From Pseudohongiella sp. (GTDB lineage: Bacteria; Pseudomonadota; Gammaproteobacteria; Pseudomonadales; Pseudohongiellaceae): a stretch of 64,000 nt of DNA. Below are positions 46,201 to 55,579 of this stretch, in pieces. The position numbers and the translations under genes were made by a program. Where the stretch lies: NCBI RefSeq assembly GCF_011050365.1, contig NZ_DRFV01000007.1:1-64000 (forward strand). The letters are read 5' to 3'. The number at the start of each line of letters is the position of its first letter. The stretch's first letter is position 1. The notes under the pieces are model-generated. The model saw nothing but the letters and a program-made list of their open reading frames with translations. It ran no database searches and was not told the origin of the DNA.

Positions 46201-46531
46201 ACTCCCTCCTGTTCAGCACGGCTTCCATGGAAATGGTGGCATGAAAGCGATGTGTAACGGGCCAGTGTACAGATGTTGTGAGGAGATTAAAGGGGGGGGG
46301 CCGAAGGGGACGCAGGCGTTTAGCACACTGAACACCTGCGTCCCCTTTTTTATAAACTGGCGGGTCAATGACAGGGTAACGTCGCGTTCACTCGGGAACA
46401 CCTCAGTTTGCAAGTTGACTGAATCACTAATACCTTACCTGATACCTCAATAAATAGTCAGACAACTGCTCATCGATTGTGTTCGTATCAATCTACAGAC
46501 GATATCACCGGGATGCAAAGGAGGACGTCAG
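46201..46531. other. divergent intergenic region with a REP-like hairpin
   Basis: The gap separates the minus-strand pfpI-type gene from the + strand dehydrogenase gene. It holds a G9 tract (46292-46300) and a REP-like hairpin (46304-46347). GGAGG lies at 46520-46524 just before the downstream start. I found no convincing promoter. Confidence 0.6.
46304..46347. repeat. REP-like palindrome, type C
   Basis: The arms AAGGGGACGCAGG and CCTGCGTCCCCTT (46304-46316, 46335-46347) enclose a semi-symmetric centre, followed by a T-run. The core has CGCAGG where types A and B have CGGAGG. It sits in an intergenic region between divergent genes, so it is not simply a terminator. Confidence 0.85.
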
Positions 46532-47860
46532 ATGAAGATACCTGTACAACTAGCCGCGCTGGCGGGCACGGCGCTGATCAGCGCCTGTGGTCAAAACGCC
46601 CAGTTACCGATTGAGGCAACCATGGGGCCGGATCCGCAAATAGCCGAGTCGGCGGGTACGATGCTGCCCACCATCAACATTCCCGAGACCACAGGCTGGC
46701 CGCAGGAGCGCACACCGGTGCCTGCGGAGGGCACCGAGGTGTCGCTGTTCGCTGCGGATCTGCAGAACCCGCGCTGGCTGTATGAGCTGCCCAACGGCGA
46801 CATCCTGGTGGCCGAGAGCAAGGCGCCGGCAGGTTCCAGCCCCGGCGGTTTCAGAAGCTGGGTCGCCGGCATGCTGATGAGCCAGGCGACATCGGAGGTG
46901 CCCAATGCCAACCGCATCACTCTGCTGCGCGATGCTGACAATGATGGCGTTGTCGAAGAGCGGCACACGTTCCTGGAGAACCTGAATTCACCGTTTGGCA
47001 TGGCGCTGGTTGATGATCATTTTTATGTCGCTAACGCCGATGCGTTGGTGCGCTTCCCGTATCAGTCAGGGCAAGACGCGATCACTGCCGCACCGGAGCT
47101 GGTGCAGGACCTGACCCTGGGCAGCATTAATCATCACTGGACCAAGAGCCTGCTGGCCAGCCCCGATGGCGAGTATCTGTATATCGGCGTTGGCTCCAAC
47201 AGTAATGTTGCCGAAAATGGCATGGACGAGGAAGAGGGCCGCGCCGCCATCTGGCAGGTCGATGTCGCCACCGGGGAGTCGCGTATCTATGCGCAGGGGC
47301 TGCGTAATCCGGTGGGCATGGCCTGGCAGCCGCAGACTGGTGAGCTGTGGGTGGCGGTCAACGAGCGCGATGAGCTGGGCAGCGACCTGGTGCCTGACTA
47401 TATGACCAGCGTCTCGGAAGATGGCTTCTACGGTTGGCCGTGGCGCTATTACGGCAGCCATGTTGATCAGCGTGTTGAGGCGCCGATGCCCTATGAGGAT
47501 GATGAGGTGCTGACGCCTGACTATGCGCTGGGCGCCCACACCGCGTCGCTGGGTCTGGCGTGGCTGGGGGCCGGGGCTGAACTGCCCGCGCCATTTGCCC
47601 GGGGCATGCTGGTCGGTCAGCATGGTTCCTGGAACCGCGATCCGCTCAGTGGCTACAAGGTCATCTTTGTGCCGTTTGGCAGTGGTGAAACGGCGGGCGA
47701 ACCCGATGGCAATCCGGTTGATCTGCTTACCGGGTTTTTGAGCGACGATGAATCACAGGCCTATGGCCGTCCTGTTGGTGTGCTGGTTGAAGAAGACAGC
47801 GGCAGTGTGCTGGTGGCCGATGATGTTGGCGGTCGTGTCTGGCGCGTGACAGGCCGCTGA
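46532..47860 (+). CDS. lipoprotein of the sorbosone/PQQ-type sugar dehydrogenase family
   Basis: The 442-residue protein has a lipobox (ALISACG, Cys near residue 19), so it is anchored to a membrane. The remainder is a beta-propeller of the glucose/sorbosone dehydrogenase group (NPRWLYELPNGDILVAES, NSPFGMALVDDHFYVANAD, GLRNPVGMAWQPQTGELWVAVNERD, GQHGSWNRDPLSGYKV). Family members oxidise sugars or aldehydes with PQQ; the substrate here is unknown. It ends in GSVLVADDVGGRVWRV, typical of the last blade. Confidence 0.87.
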   Translation: MKIPVQLAALAGTALISACGQNAQLPIEATMGPDPQIAESAGTMLPTINIPETTGWPQERTPVPAEGTEVSLFAADLQNPRWLYELPNGDILVAESKAPAGSSPGGFRSWVAGMLMSQATSEVPNANRITLLRDADNDGVVEERHTFLENLNSPFGMALVDDHFYVANADALVRFPYQSGQDAITAAPELVQDLTLGSINHHWTKSLLASPDGEYLYIGVGSNSNVAENGMDEEEGRAAIWQVDVATGESRIYAQGLRNPVGMAWQPQTGELWVAVNERDELGSDLVPDYMTSVSEDGFYGWPWRYYGSHVDQRVEAPMPYEDDEVLTPDYALGAHTASLGLAWLGAGAELPAPFARGMLVGQHGSWNRDPLSGYKVIFVPFGSGETAGEPDGNPVDLLTGFLSDDESQAYGRPVGVLVEEDSGSVLVADDVGGRVWRVTGR

Positions 47861-47961
47861 CGCTGGTGAAATCTGTAAACCTTGACAGTTAAACGGCTAC
47901 TGCATAGCGCCTGTGTAGTCCGCCTTTATCTGCGCTGTCTCTTTTTTTTGTCACATCGACA

Positions 47962-49152
47962 TCAATAGAAACTCAAAAACAGATCCGCCAGCCTTTTCAC
48001 CCGGCCCCAGAACCAGATGGTGAGCCGATAATTCAGTGGCAGTTGTTGCCACTGCTGGCGGGTCAGCTCGGTGCTCTCGCTGAAGTCCTGTTCAAAGCTG
48101 TGTTGCACGGATTGCGACAGTGCCGGGTCCAGGGCGTTCTGGTTGGCTTCCAGATTCCAGTGCAGCGTCCAGTGATCAAAATTGCAGGAGCCCAGCGATA
48201 CCCACTGGTCGATGAGCGTCGATTTCAGGTGCAGGAAGCGTGGCTGGTATTCGAAGATTCTGACGCCGGCGCGGAGCATTTCGGCGTAGTAGATCTGGCC
48301 GGCGTAGCGCACCGGTGGCAGGTCGGTGAAATTGCCGCATACCTGCAGGCGCACGTCGATGCCGCGGCGCGCAGCGGCGGTCAGGGCCCGGCGCAATGAA
48401 CGTGGCGGCACGAAGTAGGGGGTGGCAAGCCAGACGCGGCTTTGTGCGTGACGGATGCGGCTGACCAGTGACAGCAGCAGGTCGCGGTTGTTGCGCGAGG
48501 CGCTGAACGCTACCCGACCCAGACCGGCCCTGGCGTCGGGCAGGGGTACGCTGGCATGTTTTTGTGACGGGCTGTCGAGCCGCTTGCGCTGCGGTCTGTT
48601 GGCTTGCTGCCAGGATTGCTCGAACAGCTTTTGCCAGTCGTGGGTGATCGGGCCTGTGATCACCAGCATTTGTTCATGCCAGCGCGTCTGCGGATCTTTT
48701 TCGCCGGGTTGGCTGTCATCGGCCTCGCAGAACGCATCAGTGAAACCCAGGCCGCCGGTGCAGGCGATGCGCTGGTCAAATATTAGCAGCTTGCGGTGAT
48801 CGCGGTGCAGGTTGCGCACGCCGTTATGCCAGGTAAGGGGGTTGTAGAAACGCAATTCGACCCCGGCCTGACGCAGTGTCTCGCGCTCTTCGGGGACAAA
48901 CTCGGACGCGCCGTTGGCGTCGAACAGGCAGCGCACAGACACCCCGCGCCCGGCGGCGTCCGTCAGCGCGGCCACCACCCGCCGGGTGGCCTTGCCGCTT
49001 TCTACCAGATACAGCTCGATGTCGATGTGGTGCTGTGCCTGTTCGATGTACTGCAAAATACGCGGGAAAAACTCGGTGCCGTCGATCAGTAGCTCGAACT
49101 GGCAGTCGGAGCGCCAGTTGAACGGTTTTTGCTGCTTTGTCTGCATCGTCAT
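47962..49152 (-). CDS. cardiolipin synthase-like phospholipase D family protein
   Basis: A protein of about 396 residues with two HKD motifs, HRDHRKLLIFDQ and HLKSTLIDQWVSLGSCNFD, as in ClsB. It would join phosphatidyl groups in the membrane. I place the start at ATG 49152 (or 49146). The frame is open much further upstream, including an ATG at 49182 that is part of a half REP-like element, whose GGACGGAGGAG also gives a strong Shine-Dalgarno-like sequence. The upstream AEC transporter gene ends at 49185. Confidence 0.86.
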   Translation of the reverse strand: MTMQTKQQKPFNWRSDCQFELLIDGTEFFPRILQYIEQAQHHIDIELYLVESGKATRRVVAALTDAAGRGVSVRCLFDANGASEFVPEERETLRQAGVELRFYNPLTWHNGVRNLHRDHRKLLIFDQRIACTGGLGFTDAFCEADDSQPGEKDPQTRWHEQMLVITGPITHDWQKLFEQSWQQANRPQRKRLDSPSQKHASVPLPDARAGLGRVAFSASRNNRDLLLSLVSRIRHAQSRVWLATPYFVPPRSLRRALTAAARRGIDVRLQVCGNFTDLPPVRYAGQIYYAEMLRAGVRIFEYQPRFLHLKSTLIDQWVSLGSCNFDHWTLHWNLEANQNALDPALSQSVQHSFEQDFSESTELTRQQWQQLPLNYRLTIWFWGRVKRLADLFLSFY

Positions 49153-49160
49153 TTGGTTAT

Positions 49161-49183
49161 TTTTTATCTCCTCCGTCCCCATT
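49161..49183. repeat. half REP-like element, type B
   Basis: TTTTTATCTCCTCCGTCCCC is one arm of the palindrome found near 51.0 and 53.9 kb; the other arm is absent. It lies between the AEC transporter and the phospholipase D-type gene, on the translation start region of the latter. Confidence 0.8.
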
Positions 49184-49184
49184 A

Positions 49185-50090
49185 TCACAGCAGTAACCAC
49201 AGCGGGATAACGGCGAAGGCTAGCAGGGTCTGGGCGCTGATGATGTTGGCCATCATCACTGCGTTGCCGCCCAGTTGCCGGGACAGGATGTAGGCTGAGG
49301 TGGCCGTCGGCAGACACGCCAGCAGCAGCAGGACCTGTCGGCTGAGCAGGTCGAGTTGCCACCAGATCGCCAGACCCAGCATCAGACCGGGGAAGACAAT
49401 AAATTTGAGCACGCTGGCCAGTACAATGGTGGGCCAGTCCTGTTTCACCGTGCCCAGGCTGAGGGCCACACCCACGGCAAGCAGGCCCAGCGGCAGGGCG
49501 GCACTGCCCAGGCGTGCCAGCAGACCTTCGATCCAGGCGCCACCCAGCCCGACGCCGCTGATGTTGAGTACAACGCCCAGCACGCAGGCGATGATGAGGG
49601 GGTTGCGCAGCAGTCCTTTCAGCACACCACCGGGCGTCCTGGTGCTGCCGTCGATGACCATTGAAAAACAGATGACACAGAGCACATTGACCAGCGGAAT
49701 CATGATGCTGACGGCAATCGCGGCGATAACCAGTCCCGGGTCGCCAAACAGTGCGCTGGCCACGGCCAGACCGATATAGGTGTTAAAACGGATGGCGCCC
49801 TGAAACAGCGAGGTAAAATCGGCCGCGGTGCGGCTTACCCACGGCCTGAGCAGCCACGTCAGTGCGCTGGTCAGCGCCAGCGCTGCGCAGATCACCAGGG
49901 CGAAGCGACCGAAGTCGGCATTGCTAAAGTCGGCCAGCGCCAGACGGTGCACCAGCAGGGCGGGAAAGGCGATGTAGTAGGTCAGGCGTTCGATGCCCGG
50001 CCAGAACTCGGCCCCGGGGAAGTTGATCCGGCGCAGCAGCGCGCCAAACAGTATCAGCAGGAACACCGGTCCCAGGGCATTGGCAATCAT
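49185..50090 (-). CDS. AEC-family transporter
   Basis: The 301-residue polytopic membrane protein has the auxin efflux carrier-type pattern of two five-helix halves (LGPVFLLILFGALLRR at the start; NPLIIACVLGVVLNISGVGL; YILSRQLGGNAVMMANIISAQT near the end). Members move small organic acids or amino acids; the substrate cannot be told. It overlaps no gene and is probably cotranscribed with the phospholipase D-type gene. Confidence 0.85.
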   Translation of the reverse strand: MIANALGPVFLLILFGALLRRINFPGAEFWPGIERLTYYIAFPALLVHRLALADFSNADFGRFALVICAALALTSALTWLLRPWVSRTAADFTSLFQGAIRFNTYIGLAVASALFGDPGLVIAAIAVSIMIPLVNVLCVICFSMVIDGSTRTPGGVLKGLLRNPLIIACVLGVVLNISGVGLGGAWIEGLLARLGSAALPLGLLAVGVALSLGTVKQDWPTIVLASVLKFIVFPGLMLGLAIWWQLDLLSRQVLLLLACLPTATSAYILSRQLGGNAVMMANIISAQTLLAFAVIPLWLLL

Positions 50091-50181
50091 GGACGATCCT
50101 TTTCACGTTTCCTGATGCAGACGGGCCGTGTCGCGCCAGTCTGCTATAGTACGAGTTTGCCGCACCTTCGGAGACAAACCA

Positions 50182-50988
50182 ATGCCTGATCCTGTTTTTA
50201 ATGGCACTTTTAATGACACTTTGCTGAATAACCGGGCTGAGCTGCTCAAACTTCTCACCCAGGTGGCCCGTGACGCGGGCAGCGTGATCATGGCCGTTTA
50301 TGCCACTGATTTCACCGTACGCGGCAAGGAAGATGAATCACCGGTGACCGAAGCCGATGAGAAGGCGGAGCAGGTGATTGTCAGCGCGCTGCGCAAGCTG
50401 ACGCCGCAGGTGCCGGTGATTGCCGAGGAGGCCATGGCCGCGGGCCATCGCGAATCGGTTGGTGACCTGTTCTGGCTGGTGGATCCGCTGGACGGCACGC
50501 GGGAGTTTGTCAATCGTAATGGTGAGTTTACCGTCAACATTGCGCTGATCGAGAACGGCGTACCGGTGCTGGGGGTGGTCTATGCCCCGGTGATCGACCG
50601 CATGTTTGCCGGCGCCAGTGAGCAGGGTGCGTTTGTGGTTGAAGCTGGTGGCCAGCAGCGGCCGGTGCGCACGCGTGAGGTGCCCGCAGCAGGCCTGACG
50701 GTGGTCGCCAGCCGCTCGCATGGTGATCCGCAGGCGTTGCAGGCGTTTCTGGGTGAGCGCACGGTGGCTGAGCTGCGCACGGCCGGCTCGTCTTTAAAAA
50801 TCTGCCTGGTTGCCGCCGGCGAGGCGGATCTCTACCCGCGCTTTGGTCGCACCATGGAATGGGATATCGCGGCCGGGGACGCCGTGCTGCGCGCAGCCGG
50901 TGGGCGCCTGACAGATATGAATGAGCAGGCGATGGCTTACGGCAAACCGGGGTTTGAGAACCCGAACTTTGTTGTGTGGGGGCGTTAG
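50182..50988 (+). CDS. cysQ: 3'(2'),5'-bisphosphate nucleotidase CysQ
   Basis: The 268-residue inositol-monophosphatase-fold enzyme has EESPVTEAD-like KEDESPVTEADEKAE, FWLVDPLDGTREFVNRNGEF and the C-terminal WDIAAGDAVLRAAGG. CysQ hydrolyses PAP to AMP, clearing the by-product of PAPS use. The start is ATG 50182 after TTCGGAGAC; an earlier frame opening at 50128 lacks support. It converges with cysC, so both ends of PAPS metabolism lie here. Confidence 0.9.
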   Translation: MPDPVFNGTFNDTLLNNRAELLKLLTQVARDAGSVIMAVYATDFTVRGKEDESPVTEADEKAEQVIVSALRKLTPQVPVIAEEAMAAGHRESVGDLFWLVDPLDGTREFVNRNGEFTVNIALIENGVPVLGVVYAPVIDRMFAGASEQGAFVVEAGGQQRPVRTREVPAAGLTVVASRSHGDPQALQAFLGERTVAELRTAGSSLKICLVAAGEADLYPRFGRTMEWDIAAGDAVLRAAGGRLTDMNEQAMAYGKPGFENPNFVVWGR

Positions 50989-50992
50989 TGAG

Positions 50993-51067
50993 AAAGGGGA
51001 CGGAGGAGATACTTTTTATCTCCTCCGTCCCCTTTAACGCTTTTATCTCCTCCGTCCCCTTTAACGG
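50993..51067. repeat. REP-like palindrome, type B, with tandem half copies
   Basis: A full palindrome (arms 50993-51011 and 51017-51035; AAAGGGGACGGAGGAGATA and complement) is followed by a second half copy and a third shorter one (TTCCCTTTAACG). The last piece provides the C-terminal codons and stop of cysC. It lies between convergent cysQ and cysC. Confidence 0.9.
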
Positions 51068-51618
51068 TTCCCTTTAACGTTTAAGACCTGCATCACGCGG
51101 GCGGCGCTTTGCTGCGGTGTTTCGGTTTCTGTGTGTATCGTCAACGCGGGCGCCAGCGGCGGTTCGTAGGGAGAGTCAATGCCGGTGAAGTTTTTCAGCT
51201 CGCCGCTGCGCGCTTTTTTGTACAGGCCTTTGACGTCGCGCTGTTCGGCGACAGCCAGCGGCGTATCGAGATAGATCTCAATGAAGTGGTCATTGCCAAT
51301 GCTGGTGCGCGCTGCGTCGCGTTCTGCCCTGAATGGTGATATTAGTGCCACGATGACGGTAAGACCGGCATCCCTCATCAGTTTTGCCACTTCGGCGACG
51401 CGGCGAATGTTCTCTGTCCGGTCGGCGTCAGAGAAACCCAGATCCTGGCTCAGGCCTTTGCGGACATTATCACCATCCAGGACAAAACAGGCTTGACCGG
51501 CAGCGCGCAGGTCTCGGGCCACCTGATCGGCCAGCGTGGTTTTGCCGGCACCGGACAGCCCTGTCAGCCAGAGTACGGTGGTAGTCTTTGTATTTTCAGT
51601 CGGTAAGGATCTGGCCAT
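51061..51618 (-). CDS. cysC: adenylylsulfate kinase CysC
   Basis: The kinase has the P-loop [48 protein letters not shown] and [23 protein letters not shown]. It phosphorylates APS to PAPS. I start at ATG 51618, leaving 185 residues; ATG 51684 would add 22 residues of unlike composition. The last residues (NVKGNR) are encoded by a REP-like repeat remnant. Without cysD/N or cysH nearby, the product may serve sulfation rather than cysteine synthesis. Confidence 0.9.
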   Translation of the reverse strand: MARSLPTENTKTTTVLWLTGLSGAGKTTLADQVARDLRAAGQACFVLDGDNVRKGLSQDLGFSDADRTENIRRVAEVAKLMRDAGLTVIVALISPFRAERDAARTSIGNDHFIEIYLDTPLAVAEQRDVKGLYKKARSGELKNFTGIDSPYEPPLAPALTIHTETETPQQSAARVMQVLNVKGNR

Positions 51619-51977
51619 GAGTCTCGATAATACGTCGTTGACATGATGAATTAACAGGCAAGGCTTGTGCCAGTGCGGTGCCATGCCGGTGTCATAAAGG
51701 ACCAGCCTGGACAATACCCGGGCGCAGCCGCTCAGTGTGTCAAAACGGTGCGCCAACGCTACCGGGAAGCACCAATAAGAAGCACCCAAAGTGGCATTGT
51801 TTCACGATCAAAATGCGTTCGATGTCAGATGTTTACGATGCTTCCAAAGTAAGTTGACAGCACACTGCAAATACTAATACTTTCGTGACTGAGGATTGAT
51901 TTTGATGCAGCGCGATGTTTGTGATCTGGGTTCTCGTGGCTACATCGTTCATTCATGCAGGCACAGGAATCATAATA
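51619..51977. other. divergent intergenic region between cysC and the ggt-like gene
   Basis: I see no gene. The region must contain the start signals for both neighbours. AGGAATC just before 51978 is a likely ribosome binding site for the ggt-like gene. No clear promoter was seen. Confidence 0.5.
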
Positions 51978-53852
51978 ATGAAAAACGTTCGCTGCTATTT
52001 GCCATCCGGCATTGGTTCTATCGTGACAGGCCGTAAACTAAGCGCCCCAAGCGTAATTGCCCCTGTCGTACTGCTGGGTTTGCTGGCACTCCCGCTCAGC
52101 GTTCAGGCGCAATCCCCGAACGCTTTTGGCCAGCCCAGCGCTGATAATCCCAACCCGGCGGCATCGATTGCCGCCATGCCGGGCTCCCGTGCGCAGGGCT
52201 GGCGTGCACAGGGGCGATCCGAATTACTGGCGCGTCATGGCGTAGTGGCGACCAGTGACGCTCTGGCCTCGCATGCCGGGCTGGAAATACTGCAGCAAGG
52301 TGGCAACGCCATTGATGCTGCGGTGGCGGCTGCTGCCGCCCTGGATGTCACCTCGCAGAACGACACCACCATCGGCGGCGATCTGTTTGCGCTGGTCTGG
52401 GTGGCCAGCGAACAGAAGCTATACGCGCTGAACTCGGCTGGCCCGGCACCCTCGGGCTGGACGCTGGATTATTTCCGCAACACGCTGGGGCTGGAGAGCA
52501 TGCCGTCGTCAGGCGTCAACTCGACCACGGTGCCGGGTGCCATTGCTGGCTACGACGCGTTGCTGTCGCGCTTTGGCACCATGGGCTTTGAGCAGACCCT
52601 GGCGCGGGCCGTGCAACTGGCCGAGGACGGTTGGGGGCAATCCGAGCGCCGCTACGATGATATCGCCAGTGTGCATGACAAACTGCTTAACGATGCCGAT
52701 TCCGCGAGCACCTTTCTGGTGGACGGTGAGGTGCCGCCGTTGTACAGCATCATCCGTAACCCGGCGCTGGCCGATGCCCTCAGACTGATACAGCGCGATG
52801 GGGCAGATGCCTTCTACCGGGGGCCGATTGCTGAAGCGATTGTTGCCAAGGTCGAGGCCGCCGGTGGTGTCATGTCGATGGATGACCTGGCCGGATTCTC
52901 ACCCGAGTGGGTGGAGCCAATTTCGACCAATTACCATGGTTACGATGTTCATCAACTGCCACCACCGGGCCAGGGTTTTGCCACGTTGCAGCTACTCAAT
53001 ATTCTGGAGGTCTGTGCCCCGGCGCACGATCTGTCGCTGGCTGATCTCGGACCCACCAATCCCGATTACTGGCACTTCATGGTTGAGGCCAAGAAGCTGG
53101 CGTATTCGGATCTGCAGGCTTACAACGCCGACCCCGATTTTGAAGATGTACCGGTGGCTCGCCTGCTGGAGAAATCCTATGCCGCGACGCTGTGTGACCG
53201 TATCGACATGAGCAAAGCGACACCGCCCTCGGTAACCGGTGGCCTGGATGGCGGCACCGTGTATCTGGCGACGGCAGATCGCTGGGGCAATATGGTGTCG
53301 TTGGTTCACAGCGGATTTTCGGTGTACGCCAGTGGCGTGACCGTGCCACCTTATGGCTTCGTTCTGCAAAATCGCGGTGCTGCCTTTTCACTGCAGGCGG
53401 GCCACCCGAATCAGGTGGCGCCGGGCAAGCGGCCTTTTCATACCATCATTGCCGGTTTTGTGACCCGCGACGGTGAACCCTTGCTGGCATTTGGCAACAT
53501 GGGCGGCAGCATTCAGCCTGAGAGTCATGTGCAACATATCGTCAACATGATTGATCACGGCATGAATGTGCAGATGACCACGGACGCGGCACGATTTACC
53601 CATAGCCAGAACCGGAATCTGTTGTCGCTGGAACAGGAACTCTACAACCTGGTGGGCTCGGCGCTGGAAGCCAGAGGCCATGAGGTCAGGGCGGTGGATG
53701 GCAGCGCCGTAGGCGGGTATCAGGGCATCCTGTTCACCCGCGACCCTTCACTGCCGGCGCCGGTGTTCAGTGCGGACAGCATGCTGCCGATCAATGGTGT
53801 TTACCGGGCCGGATCGGATCACCGCAAGGACGGCCAGGCCCTGGGCTGGTAG
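51978..53852 (+). CDS. gamma-glutamyltransferase family protein
   Basis: The 624-residue exported protein has a signal peptide ending around SVQAQ. The GGT fold is shown by RHGVVATSDALASHAGLEILQQGGNAIDAAVAAAAAL, NSAGPAPSGW, GVNSTTVPGAIAGYDALL, the autoprocessing region GGTVYLATADRWGNMVSL (nucleophile Thr), and GNMGGSIQPESHVQ. It may cleave gamma-glutamyl bonds of glutathione or related compounds in the periplasm. The start is ATG 51978 with AGGA upstream; an earlier opening at 51915 would disturb the signal peptide. Confidence 0.88.
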   Translation: MKNVRCYLPSGIGSIVTGRKLSAPSVIAPVVLLGLLALPLSVQAQSPNAFGQPSADNPNPAASIAAMPGSRAQGWRAQGRSELLARHGVVATSDALASHAGLEILQQGGNAIDAAVAAAAALDVTSQNDTTIGGDLFALVWVASEQKLYALNSAGPAPSGWTLDYFRNTLGLESMPSSGVNSTTVPGAIAGYDALLSRFGTMGFEQTLARAVQLAEDGWGQSERRYDDIASVHDKLLNDADSASTFLVDGEVPPLYSIIRNPALADALRLIQRDGADAFYRGPIAEAIVAKVEAAGGVMSMDDLAGFSPEWVEPISTNYHGYDVHQLPPPGQGFATLQLLNILEVCAPAHDLSLADLGPTNPDYWHFMVEAKKLAYSDLQAYNADPDFEDVPVARLLEKSYAATLCDRIDMSKATPPSVTGGLDGGTVYLATADRWGNMVSLVHSGFSVYASGVTVPPYGFVLQNRGAAFSLQAGHPNQVAPGKRPFHTIIAGFVTRDGEPLLAFGNMGGSIQPESHVQHIVNMIDHGMNVQMTTDAARFTHSQNRNLLSLEQELYNLVGSALEARGHEVRAVDGSAVGGYQGILFTRDPSLPAPVFSADSMLPINGVYRAGSDHRKDGQALGW

Positions 53853-53856
53853 CATT

Positions 53857-53901
53857 TAATGGGGACGGAGGAGATACTTTTTATCTCCTCCGTCCCCATT
53901 A
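53857..53901. repeat. REP-like palindrome, type B, between convergent genes
   Basis: The arms at 53857-53876 and 53882-53901 (20 bases, perfect) enclose a 5-base loop. The right end contains the stop codon of the MauG-like gene on the minus strand. It lies five bases after the ggt-like stop. It may terminate one or both transcripts. Confidence 0.92.
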
Positions 53902-55569
53902 GGGGAGCAGGTGCTCGTAGCGTTGATCAGTGAGCATGCGCAGGAAGGCGCTGAGCGCAGCCAGTTGGCGTTCGCTCAAGGGGAAGCCGACGCGCAGTTT
54001 GTCGGTGGCGACGCCGTCAGGGTTGTTTGCTTCAGTCCAGGGCTGACCGGTCTCGGGATTGATCTGGCCGCTGGCACCGGTTTCGTTGTAGTGGTTGTAG
54101 AAGCGCAACACGGTATCGAGTTCGCTGAAGACGCCATTGTGCATGTAGGGCGCCGTGACAGCGACATTGCGCAAGCTGGGTACTTTGAAGCGGGCGTTGA
54201 TGTCACTGGGGTCAAAGCCGGCGGCGAGCGCAGGATTGGCGGCCAGCCCGGGATCGCGAAAGTCAGTGCCCATGCCATTCAGGGTGAGCAGGTCCTGATT
54301 GATCGGGGTGCCGATGTTTTCGTAACGGTGGTTACTGAACAGCTCATTGGTGGCATAGGCGGCTGTTGATGACTGATGGCAGGTCGCACAGTTTGTGAAA
54401 CCGGGCGAGAAAAACAGGCCCATGCCGGCCATTTCCTGCGCGGTTGCGGTGATCTCGCCGCGCACGAAACGGTCGTAGCGCGAGTCATAGCTGTTAAAGG
54501 TATCACTGCGCAGGTAGGTGGCCAGGCTTTTCGCGATCAGGCCTGACATGTGCGCGGGTGATACTGCATCGCCAGTAACGTCGCCCAGGTAGGGCTGATA
54601 TCGTTCACTGCCGGCGACACGTTCAACCAGTTCAGACAGATCCTGCAAGCCCATCTCCCTGGCATTCACAAACGGTGTCAGTACCTGGTTTTCCAGTGTC
54701 GGTTCACGTCCGTCCCAGAAAAAACCACCGCGGATAGTATCGGCCGCTTTAGCCGTAGCGGCGACGCGTGAGCGATTCTGGGCAGGTGGCGAGGTTTGTG
54801 TGGTGTCGTTCAGGGTAAAAGCGGGTGTGGCAGCGACGTAGGTCAGTGAAGGCGCATTGCGGTGGCCAGTGGAGCTGCCATCGGAGCCGATAGAGGCGCC
54901 GCTGCCGACGGTCATCGAGCGCTGGTCGGCAAAGGCGCGTCCCGGATCGTGACAGCTGGCACAGGCCTGATTGCCGAAGCGCGATAACGAGGTATCAAAA
55001 AAAAGGGCTTCACCAAATGCCAGTTGTTGCTCTGGTGTGAGCGTCGGTGGTGGTGTTGCTGAGGTGGCGACTGAAAGAGACGCCAGTTGCTCTGGCGCCT
55101 CCTGATCAGCAGGTTGTTGTGGTCCGACGAACGCCTGCGGCGCGGCGGTGGTTTGCGGGGCTGGCGACATTCCCGCGTCGGGGTTGTCCTTCAGCTCCAG
55201 CAATTGCTTGCGTACGGCATGCACATCATTCATGCGAATGCGGCGGTTCGCGGTGACTTCGGCTTCGCTGTAGAGCTCGGGTTCATCCGCTGCAGCAAAG
55301 GTACGCAACATCCAGTTCATGACTTCAGTCAGGTCGCCGTCACTTAACGGCGAGTGTGACGCACCGGGTACACGTACCAGGTAGGAGCGGCCTTCGGTAA
55401 AACTGGCAAAGTACCCGAGGTCTTCATTCAGGTCGGGTACGATATCACCCATGCCCGAGCCGTCTTCGATGTGGCAACCGCCACAGTGCAGCAGGTAGTT
55501 GAACTGCGGTGTTGCGGCGCTGGCCATCGCGGGTGCGAAGCACAGACACAGCAACATCAACAGTTTCAT
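53899..55569 (-). CDS. three-haem cytochrome c peroxidase/MauG-like protein
   Basis: The 556-residue exported protein has a signal peptide ending ASA and three CxxCH sites: CGGCH at 29-33, CASCH at 204-208 and CATCH at 395-399. The first belongs to an extra N-terminal mono-haem domain; the others form the standard di-haem peroxidase/MauG pair (NQACASCHDPGRAF; FTNCATCHQSS). After a Pro/Gln-rich linker the main domain continues with FWDGREPTLENQ. It is the last gene of the TTQ dehydrogenase operon, so it probably completes the TTQ cofactor, accepts electrons from it, or both. Confidence 0.85.
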   Translation of the reverse strand: MKLLMLLCLCFAPAMASAATPQFNYLLHCGGCHIEDGSGMGDIVPDLNEDLGYFASFTEGRSYLVRVPGASHSPLSDGDLTEVMNWMLRTFAAADEPELYSEAEVTANRRIRMNDVHAVRKQLLELKDNPDAGMSPAPQTTAAPQAFVGPQQPADQEAPEQLASLSVATSATPPPTLTPEQQLAFGEALFFDTSLSRFGNQACASCHDPGRAFADQRSMTVGSGASIGSDGSSTGHRNAPSLTYVAATPAFTLNDTTQTSPPAQNRSRVAATAKAADTIRGGFFWDGREPTLENQVLTPFVNAREMGLQDLSELVERVAGSERYQPYLGDVTGDAVSPAHMSGLIAKSLATYLRSDTFNSYDSRYDRFVRGEITATAQEMAGMGLFFSPGFTNCATCHQSSTAAYATNELFSNHRYENIGTPINQDLLTLNGMGTDFRDPGLAANPALAAGFDPSDINARFKVPSLRNVAVTAPYMHNGVFSELDTVLRFYNHYNETGASGQINPETGQPWTEANNPDGVATDKLRVGFPLSERQLAALSAFLRMLTDQRYEHLLP

Positions 55570-55579
55570 CAGCGGGCGA

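Noticed and set aside
47890-47925. TTGACA with TAGCGC as a promoter
   Set aside because: The -10 box is poor and the site lies between convergent genes with no gene to drive.
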